From: Lentisphaeria bacterium
Lineage (GTDB): Bacteria > Verrucomicrobiota > Lentisphaeria > Victivallales > GWF2-50-93
Assembly (NCBI GenBank): GCA_020056205.1
Contig: JAGVIF010000431.1
Span: forward strand, 1-8,452
DNA length: 8,452 nucleotides
Direction: 5' to 3'
Notes under the pieces: generated by a model
Seen by the model: only the letters and a program-made list of their open reading frames with translations
Told to the model about the DNA's origin: nothing
Database searches by the model: none
Translations under genes and position numbers: made by a program
Shown: one piece after another, positions 1 to 7,200 of the stretch
How the letters are laid out: each line of letters opens with the position of its first letter
Position numbering within the stretch: position 1 is the first letter of the stretch

Positions 1-5
1 CAAAG

Positions 6-40
6 GGTTATTAGTTATAGGTTATTGGTTATAGGTTAAA
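6..40. repeat. Heptamer tandem array, GGTTATA type
   Basis: Five consecutive 7-bp units: GGTTATT, AGTTATA, GGTTATT, GGTTATA, GGTTAAA. The period is exact and only individual bases vary. The array may continue left of the window. Confidence 0.8.
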
Positions 41-60
41 GGCACAGAGTTTTTCTTCGT

Positions 61-102
61 TCGATGTTGGATGTTCAATGTTGAATGTTCGATGTTCATA
101 AT
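61..102. repeat. Heptamer tandem array, TNRATGT type
   Basis: Five units in strict 7-bp phase: TCGATGT, TGGATGT, TCAATGT, TGAATGT, TCGATGT, then a decayed sixth (TCATAAT). On the minus strand this is the motif that translates as NIEHSTLNIQH in spurious short frames, a pattern I associate with PVC-group genomes. Confidence 0.85.
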
Positions 103-132
103 TTTTTTTATTCTTCCCGACTGCCGGTTCTC

Positions 133-196
133 CACTCTGACACTCTGACACTTTGACACCAGCGAGCGAAGCGAACAATGACACTTTGACACTTCC
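133..196. repeat. Octamer tandem array, CACTNTGA type, interrupted
   Basis: CACTCTGA (133-140), CACTCTGA (141-148), CACTTTGA (149-156) and a partial CACC form three 8-bp units. After an interruption of about 20 bp containing AGCGAGCGAAGCGAAC, the same unit returns as CACTTTGA (182-189) followed by CACTTCC (190-196). This is the only array here with period 8. Confidence 0.8.
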
Positions 197-223
197 TCAA
201 ATCCCACGCTAAAGTCGAAGATA

Positions 224-242
224 CCGAGCCGCGGGGCCTCGG
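224..242. repeat. GC-rich hairpin in the left spacer
   Basis: CCGAG (224-228) and CTCGG (238-242) can pair around a 9-nt GC-rich loop, and AGCC/GGCT pairing (227-230 with 243-246) is an alternative fold. It stands out in an otherwise AT-rich spacer. Neither strand has a T-run after the stem, so it is not a standard intrinsic terminator. Confidence 0.4.
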
Positions 243-266
243 GGCTGTGAACTCCAACAAAATCAG

Positions 267-329
267 TTTTAAGTGTTAGGTTTTAAGTTTTAAGTTTTCT
301 ACTTTCTAAATTCTACTTTCTACCTTCTT
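267..329. repeat. Heptamer tandem array, TTTTAAG passing into CTTTCTA
   Basis: Nine consecutive 7-bp units in unbroken phase: TTTTAAG, TGTTAGG, TTTTAAG, TTTTAAG, TTTTCTA, CTTTCTA, AATTCTA, CTTTCTA, CCTTCTT. The unit changes from a TTTTAAG type to a CTTTCTA type midway without loss of register, as if two heptamer families were fused. Confidence 0.85.
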
Positions 330-346
330 TTTGGTTGTGTCGTTAT

Positions 347-388
347 TCTGAACGTTGAACCCTGAACGCTGAACGTTGAACCCTGAAC
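347..388. repeat. Heptamer tandem array, NYTGAAC type
   Basis: Six exact-phase 7-bp units: TCTGAAC, GTTGAAC, CCTGAAC, GCTGAAC, GTTGAAC, CCTGAAC. Positions 3-7 (TGAAC) never vary; positions 1-2 do. The array is followed by a C-run (389-394) and ends 9 bp short of the stop codon of the LamG-containing gene. Confidence 0.9.
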
Positions 389-397
389 CCCCCCTCT

Positions 398-3300
398 TTA
401 TTCCCTTTTTCCCGCCCATTCCGCCATTATTTCTTCGGGTGTAAGGACGCGGTCGAAAACTCTGAGTTCGTCAATTTTTCCGGCGAACCAGCCAGGGGTT
501 GGATCGTTCTGTATCCCCCCCCAGCCATTCCAGCCGATCAAAAATTGTCCGCTGGGGAGATCCATGATCTGAGGGAGCGGGGCTTGCTTCACTTCCGCGC
601 CATCCACGAAGAGCGTTATCATTTTCCCGGATTCAATTGTAGCCGCGATGTGGTACCATTCTCCGGGACGATAGATACTGTCGCCGGTTCTGCACACCGA
701 GGGGGTGCTGCCACCTGCGGACCCGGCTTCAAGCGCAAGGCTTCCGTTCCAGAAGAAAAGCTCGTAACCGACCGGCCAAGTCCTACGCGATATAATTCCC
801 CTGCGTCCGGGTTCCTCCGCATTGACCCATACGGACACGGTGAAATTTTTCAGATTAAGTCCTGCCGCCGCGTCTCCCTGAAGGACGACTCTGCCTGTTT
901 TTCCGTCCAAGCGGATCGCTTTGCCGACTTTTCCTTCCTGCAATTCAACGGCTCCTTCGCAGACAGCCTGCAGGGCGGCGAGTTTTCCGGCGACCGTAGT
1001 TTTTCCGGCATCTATCTGATCAAATTTGAGATATACCAGAGGGTCTTTGGGCCGGGCGAGATTTTTCACCTTAATGAGTCTTGCCTTGGTCGGATCCGCA
1101 AGATATTCCAGTCCCGGCGGGAAAACAAGAGCCCTGTTGTAAACTTTCTCCGCGAGCCGTGAGTTTTCCATCAGGGTTCTGGCCCGCCAGTAGCGTCCCT
1201 CTTTCAGGCAGAGATTTGCCTCCTCGATAGATTTGCCGAGCAGTTTTTTGCCATCTTCATCCAGTGTGACATTTCCGGCGTCGGCATCCTCGCCAATATT
1301 CTGCAACACGCTGACCATTGATTCGACAAGCTTCTTGTCCTCGGCGGGAATCACTGTTGTAACCTTGGTGATCTCAGTTCCTGCAGGCGCCTGGAACGCG
1401 AGCAGTTGATAGGGTTTAAGCTCCAGCGATAGCAAGCCATCCTTGAGAAGTACTTCCTCTCCGGTTGCCAGGCGACGAACCGGGCCATTCCCTTTTTTAA
1501 GGGAGATATTGACATTAATCGAATAACGCTCACTGTTGACAGTATAGAACAGGAAGTCCTCTTTGCGTTGCAGTTCTCGTACCGCCGCGGGATCTATGGC
1601 GTCGGGACGTGATTTGAAAGAAACGGACGGAAGTTTCCGGTATTCCAGCATAAACTCGCGAAGGATCGGCTGTCCGAGCGTGTAGGCGTTGCCGCCATCC
1701 GCAAGATATGTCGCATCGGATTGCGCGAGCGCTATCGCATACCGTTCGAGATAATGGCGGCCCGTGGGATTTACAACGCCGCTCATCCATGTCCTCTTGG
1801 TTCCCTGTGGAAAGCCGAGGGACTCAGGAGTCACAACGGCCTCCGTCGCTTCAAAATAGCGGCTTCCGAACATGAATGCCGCAGAACCGTCGGGCTTTTT
1901 CATGGAAAGGAGCTTTGCCTGATCGAGAAGATTATCTCTCACCCTGTGATCAGCCATGGGTCCTTCGTAAGTATAGCCCTGACGTCCGTATCCGTAGCGG
2001 CTGTTGATCAGAACCACTCCATCAATCGCCCCGAGAAGTTTCGGGTCTATTCCGGCATCCAGCGACAATTCAAAGACATCCGAATATACTTTCAGGTCAG
2101 GACGTGACCGGCGGAGACGGTCTCGTGCCATCGTGTAAATTTCAGCGATCTTCTGGCAGCGCCATTGGATCCATCGGTCCTTGGCATTGGCCATCAGCCA
2201 TGCGTAACGCGCCTGGAAGCGTTTCGGGTCGTCGGCTTTGGCGCCGGTCGAGAGGCCTGTTTCCTTCTCGAACATTCCGACGGCAAGATCGTCATAACCC
2301 CAGTCAAGCGAGTGGAAATTATTCAAGGCGGGATTCGCCCAGCCCATGAGACGCAGGCTCACGCCGCGCAAAGCCGGCGAATCCTTGTAGCGGTCCGCAA
2401 ACTCTCCGACCATCCCGACATACCATTTCTGATCAATTGGATCAAGGGGATGAAACCGCGGAGTTTCATCCCATTTCTGACGGGAGTAACCGTCCTTGTT
2501 GACAAGATAGTTGGTTCTGGGCTCCTTAGTGAAAGACGGATCGGCAAGATGATCGAGATCACGGCACTCAGGATGAAATTCCCCGATCATTCCCATTCCA
2601 TACTTTTCGCATTTCATCAGGAGAATACGTACGTTGTCAAAGGTTGCGGAAGAACAGAAAGCGACATTGTAGTTTGAGGGATACATGGACATCTGGTAAA
2701 CGGAAACGGTTGGCACCAGCATGTCTCCGCCCATGTATGAAATTGATCGCGCCCATCGGTCGACAGCAGTGAGTATTCCCGCCGCCGATCGGTCCGCTCC
2801 ATAGACAGCCACGTAATTACTGCCTTCTTCATACCAGTTAGCGAATGTTCGTCCGCCAGTCGCGGGAACATCCAGCAACGGAAGTTCATTGTCCACACGG
2901 TAAACGCGGATCTTTGCGGCTGCGGCGCCGCGCCGCCCTGTGTGCGCAGTCATAAAAACCACGCGCAGATCAGTCGTCTTCGGCCAGATCAGTATGGATT
3001 GTGTCTGCATCTTGTTGGAAAGAGAATAGCAGTCTCCGGTATCCATGCCGCCCGCAACCGGATAGGCGCCGGTGACGGCCTCGCGGATCGCGACGCAGAA
3101 CGTGCGGAATGCGTCATCCGGAGAGTCTGTTTCCACGATATAAGGCTTTCCCGCTTCGGGCACGGCGAATTTGTAGGCGAACCATCCGGAATCCCGTCCT
3201 TGGTGCTGAGCGGCAAGAAATCCGATATCACCGGACTCACGGTATTTTCCGGGAGACCCGTCCACAACTTTGGAGCCGCCGTCGCCGGCATATTGAGGTC

Positions 3301-4120
3301 CGGTGGCGACGCAGTCAATTTCGGAAATAAGTGTTTTTTTTAGTTCACCGCCGCGCGCCGGTGCTTTTGTGTCAACTACAACAATTTGAATAGGAGGCGT
3401 TTCGTTCGCCGGAATCTGTCTGTCTCCCTCAAAAAGTGCGAGGTCGTAGATTCCTTCTTTGGGACATGCGAGCGGAGCGGCTATCTCAACAGGCCTTGGG
3501 CTGGCTGGAATTTCAATGTCTTTGCCTGATAGCGCCTGTTTTGTGGCCATATCTATCAATTTCGCCGTAATTTTGCCGGCGGCGGAATTTCCTCCGCACA
3601 GGATTGACAGTTTCACCTCCTCGCCGACACGCACTATCGAGCGGCCGTCGGTGATGAGCATGCGCACGTTCCTGCCAATCGAAGGTACCGATGCTTTCAA
3701 TATCCACTTGTCAAATTTCACCTCGAACCCGGTCCAACTCCAGCGCTGTATCCTGAAGACATGTTTTCCTGATTCGAGCCAGAGGTTGCTTATTTTCTGT
3801 CCTCCGTTGCTGAACGGGATGAGTTTTCCGTCAACGAAATATTCCATCCCCCATAGATCCACCGGCACGATGAACTCATACCATCCGCTCTGCGGCGTCT
3901 CGACATCATACTCCATCCATCCGGCTACAGGATTCCATTTCTCCTTCCACCCCGAAATATTGCCGACCGTCTTCACTCGCTCCACCATGCCCGCGCCGGA
4001 AAACTCGGAACGGTCAAAATTGATCGTGGGGCGGACAATCTCCCACTCGGCCGCAAAAACTCTCTGAACCGCAACAAAGGCCATCAAGCCCGCTGCGAAC
4101 CGACAAATGAAACCACGCAT
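398..4120 (-). CDS. Secreted multidomain glycoside-hydrolase-like protein with C-terminal LamG domain
   Basis: A 1240-residue protein, probably exported and acting on a polysaccharide; substrate unknown. Residues 1-24 form a Sec signal peptide (basic start, hydrophobic core, VFAA before EWEI) with no lipobox. About 30-145 is a carbohydrate-binding-like beta-sandwich (YDV, GWYEF, FVDG, FRIQ). About 150-250 looks Ig-like. About 262-410 is a third all-beta module (EIDC, YRESG, SPDDAFRTFC, MQTQS). About 420-830 is a probable TIM barrel with GEFHPE (513-518), NPALNNFHSLDWGYDD (596-611), RWIQWRC (649-655), YFEATE (755-760) and GGNAYTLGQP (809-818). About 845-912 is a beta-sandwich ending LKPYQLLAFQ, then a helical stretch to about 1000. 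Residues 1025-1233 are LamG/ConA-like (VYLKFD, FTVSVWVN, WYHIAAT, FVDG, GKIDELRVFDRVL). The start is fixed by AAGGAGAA at 4126-4133. The core is paralogous to the upstream gene. Acidic residues in GEFHPE, LDWGYDD and YFEATE are catalytic candidates only. It could be a non-catalytic glycan-binding protein. Domain calls are by eye. Confidence 0.9.
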   Translation of the reverse strand: MRGFICRFAAGLMAFVAVQRVFAAEWEIVRPTINFDRSEFSGAGMVERVKTVGNISGWKEKWNPVAGWMEYDVETPQSGWYEFIVPVDLWGMEYFVDGKLIPFSNGGQKISNLWLESGKHVFRIQRWSWTGFEVKFDKWILKASVPSIGRNVRMLITDGRSIVRVGEEVKLSILCGGNSAAGKITAKLIDMATKQALSGKDIEIPASPRPVEIAAPLACPKEGIYDLALFEGDRQIPANETPPIQIVVVDTKAPARGGELKKTLISEIDCVATGPQYAGDGGSKVVDGSPGKYRESGDIGFLAAQHQGRDSGWFAYKFAVPEAGKPYIVETDSPDDAFRTFCVAIREAVTGAYPVAGGMDTGDCYSLSNKMQTQSILIWPKTTDLRVVFMTAHTGRRGAAAAKIRVYRVDNELPLLDVPATGGRTFANWYEEGSNYVAVYGADRSAAGILTAVDRWARSISYMGGDMLVPTVSVYQMSMYPSNYNVAFCSSATFDNVRILLMKCEKYGMGMIGEFHPECRDLDHLADPSFTKEPRTNYLVNKDGYSRQKWDETPRFHPLDPIDQKWYVGMVGEFADRYKDSPALRGVSLRLMGWANPALNNFHSLDWGYDDLAVGMFEKETGLSTGAKADDPKRFQARYAWLMANAKDRWIQWRCQKIAEIYTMARDRLRRSRPDLKVYSDVFELSLDAGIDPKLLGAIDGVVLINSRYGYGRQGYTYEGPMADHRVRDNLLDQAKLLSMKKPDGSAAFMFGSRYFEATEAVVTPESLGFPQGTKRTWMSGVVNPTGRHYLERYAIALAQSDATYLADGGNAYTLGQPILREFMLEYRKLPSVSFKSRPDAIDPAAVRELQRKEDFLFYTVNSERYSINVNISLKKGNGPVRRLATGEEVLLKDGLLSLELKPYQLLAFQAPAGTEITKVTTVIPAEDKKLVESMVSVLQNIGEDADAGNVTLDEDGKKLLGKSIEEANLCLKEGRYWRARTLMENSRLAEKVYNRALVFPPGLEYLADPTKARLIKVKNLARPKDPLVYLKFDQIDAGKTTVAGKLAALQAVCEGAVELQEGKVGKAIRLDGKTGRVVLQGDAAAGLNLKNFTVSVWVNAEEPGRRGIISRRTWPVGYELFFWNGSLALEAGSAGGSTPSVCRTGDSIYRPGEWYHIAATIESGKMITLFVDGAEVKQAPLPQIMDLPSGQFLIGWNGWGGIQNDPTPGWFAGKIDELRVFDRVLTPEEIMAEWAGKRE

Positions 4121-4125
4121 TTTTA

Positions 4126-4133
4126 TTCTCCTT
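4126..4133 (-). promoter_or_regulatory. Shine-Dalgarno site of the LamG-containing gene
   Basis: The minus strand reads AAGGAGAA, with the AGGAG core 7 nt before the ATG at 4120. This is a near-ideal ribosome binding site. It makes 4120 the clear start and indicates efficient independent initiation after the 174-nt gap from the upstream paralogue. Confidence 0.85.
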
Positions 4134-4172
4134 TTTTTATTCGAGCCAATTGCAAAACTAAGATTTCGTAGG

Positions 4173-4189
4173 AATTCAGAATTCAGAAT
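4173..4189. repeat. Short heptamer repeat, AATTCAG type, in the intergenic spacer
   Basis: AATTCAG occurs twice in tandem (4173-4186), then AAT, giving about 2.4 units of period 7. It matches the period of the arrays at the left end and lies 53 bp upstream of the LamG-containing gene's start, within its leader if the two genes are co-transcribed. Confidence 0.65.
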
Positions 4190-4220
4190 AAAAAAAACAA
4201 TTCAAATGATTTTTAAAAAA

Positions 4221-4244
4221 CTTCCGCACTTCCGCACTTCTTCC
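4221..4244. repeat. Octamer repeat, CTTCCGCA type, in the intergenic spacer
   Basis: CTTCCGCA (4221-4228) is repeated exactly (4229-4236) and followed by a diverged unit CTTCTTCC (4237-4244). It forms part of a pyrimidine-rich plus strand (purine-rich on the transcribed minus-strand RNA) running to about 4260. The period equals that of the array at 133-196. Confidence 0.65.
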
Positions 4245-4294
4245 CGTTTTCTCCTTTCTCTATGAGTTTTGAATTACCCCGGCTCATTTATTTT

Positions 4295-7200
4295 TTACTC
4301 CGGTACATTCGCGATTTTCAGGCCGCCCGGGTCGGAAATCGAGAGCCAGAAGCCGTTGCCCAAAGTCCCTGAGACCACCTTTACCATCAATTCGTTCCAT
4401 CCCTTTTTCAGCTTCATAGTTGTTTTGAATTGTCCTTTGAAAGGAGGGCCGCTGTGCTCGGCAAAATCCACCGCAACTTCGCCGTTGACAAGTATTTTCA
4501 ACCAATAGTCCATCCCGTAGTTTAGCGAGACCGTCTGTTCTGTGTCGGAATAGATGTAGGTAATGGCGATATCGAGCGCGCCTTTCATCTCGTGGAAAGC
4601 CTTGTTGAAATCAACGAAGTCGGCATCCCCCTGCATGAGTATCCACTTCCCTTTTCTGCCATTGCCCAGATCGTATTCCTTAGCAAAGTCCCTCACTTGT
4701 TCCTGCGGGAACGGGTCGTGGTCAAGAGCCTCCTTGAGTTTCGCCGTCTCAAAAGAGTCTGCAATCATGAAGGGGCCGGCGACATGCCAGTAGCGGCTGA
4801 CCAAATCGCGAAAAATCGGCGTGAGTTGCACAAAGCACAATCCGGTTTTATTGCCCTCGGTGCGGGTAAATTCAAGTTTCGTTGTTCCTGGCTGCAAAAC
4901 GACCAGCTGCGGCAGAACGGTCACGGTAGCCTGCACTGTTGCGGCGGCGCCAGGAAGGGATCCAATCAGTTGGCCGTTAGCTTTGACTGCAACCGCGCCA
5001 TAATCGCCGCCGGACAGATGGCCGATGGTGATGCGGCAACGCGAGGTTGTTGACGATTCAGTTGCAAGCGTAAAAGAATCCGCTTCCGTTTGCATTAGTT
5101 TCTCTCCGATCCATTCTGGCGCTACGGTCTCTGAAGCAACCATCGAAGCCTTGACTTGTTCCGGCAGCATTTTGACCATGTCCTGCGCTTTGAACGCATC
5201 CAACGGAGCGACCGGCAGGCCGGTGTCGCGCAGATACGGCGGGAAACGGTTGAGAAGTCCCCACAGTTCGAGCATACGGTTGTTTTCCAGCATGGTGCGG
5301 ATGCGCCAGACTTCTTTTTTGGCAAAACGTTCTTCGGCTTCCTTGTCGGCGGAGAGAATCATATTTCTGTCCTCGTCGTCCAGCCCGAGCGAATTCCTGT
5401 CGGTCCGGATATCTTCCGCCAATTGAGCCAACCATTGCACTTGAGCCCGGGCCTTTTTCATTTCGGCATCGGGGATTTCTGTTTCAACCGCGGAGATGGA
5501 AGTTCCTTTGCCCGCTTGGAACGAAAGAAGTTGAAAAGGTTTGAGCGTCAGTTTGAGAAAGCCTCCATCGGTCTTCGCCGTTTCAAGCGTGGAAAGATGC
5601 CTGATCTCCGTTTTTTCAGTAGCAAATCGAATTGACAGCTTGGTCGGATAGCGCTCCCTGTTTACCGCATAGAAATAAAATTTATCGGAATCGTTCAACT
5701 CCCAAACGGCCGCAGGATCGCGGGCGTCGGGACGCGGAGTGAATCGTTTGTTCGGCAGGACGCGAAATTCGCGGGTGAACTCACGTAGCATCGGTTGGCC
5801 GAGAGTATAAGTGTTGCCTCCGTCGCCAAGCATGCCGGCGTCGGCTTCGGCCATGGACAAGGCATAGCGTTCAAGAAAGGAATCGCCGGCCGGATTTACG
5901 ACTCCGGATATCCAACCGGTAGGCGTATCGGCAGGGAAGCCAAGACTGGCGGGGGTGAGGACCTTCTCGGTCGCCTCGAAATAATGGCCGCTATACAAGT
6001 ATGAAGGGTTGGAAGTTCCTCCATTCATGGATTTGAGACGAATAGGATCGAGCATCCGGTCGCGGACATCCTGAACGTTGTTGCTCGGATGACGGCCGTA
6101 GTTGCAAGCGCTGTTGATCACACGCACGCCCACGGCATCCAGCGCCTTGGTGTCCAGTCCGGCCAGTGGCAACTTTTCCGAAGACAAACCAAATATGTTC
6201 AGGCATACTTCCAGATCGGGGCGGGCTTTTTTCACTTCCTGAACTACCCGTTTGTGCAGATCGGTGATCTTGTCGCAGCGCCAGCGAATCCAGCGTTCAC
6301 GTTGGGGACCGGAAAGAAAGAGGTATCGTCCATAAAAACGTCCCGGATCATTGTCTTTCCTAGGAACACTAATACCGGTTTCCCTTTGAAACAGTGAAAC
6401 ACTGTAATCATCATATCCCCAGTCCAGATTTTGAAAATTGTTCAGACCGGGATTGCACCAAGTCATTATGCGTAAACTGATGCCCTGGAATCCCGGGAAC
6501 CGGGCGTAGCGATCGGCAAATTCCTTCAGCATGCCGACATACCATTCCTGGTTCTTGGGATGCAAAGGGTTGTAGATCGGCTCGTTTGCCGCGGCCCTTT
6601 TCTTCCCTTTTACATTTATGGCGAAAATCGGATCGAAGGGATTGCCGCTATCGGCGTTCCATGCCAGTTCCCGCGCTTCGGGATGAAACTCGCCGTAAAA
6701 ACGGATGCCGTACTTCTGGCATTTCAGGATCATTCGCCCGACAATATCCGTAGTATAAAGTCCGTTGTGGCTGACGTTATAACGCGACGGATACATGCCG
6801 AATTGATAGATGGCCATGGTGTAGATCAGCGAATCCCCACCCATGTAGGACAGCAACTGGCAGAAGCGATCAGTAGAGATGACGGCGTCTTGGGTCTTCC
6901 AATTGTTGTACGCCTGAAATTCGGGAGCGGCGTACATGCCAAACATGCTGGCCCCTTCCTCAAACCAGTTGACAAAGTTGCGGCCGCCGCTTACCTGGCG
7001 CACTGCCGGCTGCGGATTTCCCTGCACTTCGTAGATACGGATTTTTGAGGCCGCCGCGCGATAGCCGGTGTTCGGAACTATCATCACCACCCTCAGATTG
7101 ACACTGCGAGCCCAAAGATATAGGGACTGTGTTTGCATCGTATTTGTCAGCCTGAATTCGCCGCCGGAATCCACCCCGCCGGTAATCGGATAGGACGATG

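Larger units (their letters stand above)
1..397. other. Non-coding spacer composed largely of short tandem repeat arrays
   Basis: No credible gene lies here. A 61-codon minus-strand frame (22-207) is only the translation of the repeats. The spacer holds five arrays, annotated separately: period 7 at 6-40, 61-95, 267-329 and 347-388, and period 8 at 133-196. Between them are AGCGAGCGAAGCGAAC (161-176) and a GC-rich hairpin (224-242). It lies downstream of the minus-strand LamG-containing gene, so it would form its 3' untranslated region if transcription reads through. I see no intrinsic terminator with a U-tract on either strand. Confidence 0.7.

Noticed and set aside
22..207. Minus-strand 61-codon frame containing NIEHSTLNIQH
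   Set aside because: It is the translation of the tandem repeat arrays, with no Shine-Dalgarno site and no domain.
6..388. CRISPR array
   Set aside because: The units are only 7-8 bp and contiguous, without spacers.
545..1162. Plus-strand 205-codon frame opposite the LamG domain
   Set aside because: Antisense to a well-supported gene; low-complexity composition without recognisable motifs. The same applies to other plus-strand frames such as 3459-4067, 6560-7048 and 7859-8197.
4134..4290. Separate promoter for the LamG-containing gene
   Set aside because: No pair of hexamers with acceptable match and spacing was found; AT-rich sequence gives only partial -10 lookalikes.
4200..4294. Intrinsic terminator between the two genes
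   Set aside because: The best pairing (ATGAG/CTCAT around 16 nt) is weak and has no adjacent U-tract in the right place; the poly-T stretch further on lacks a stem.
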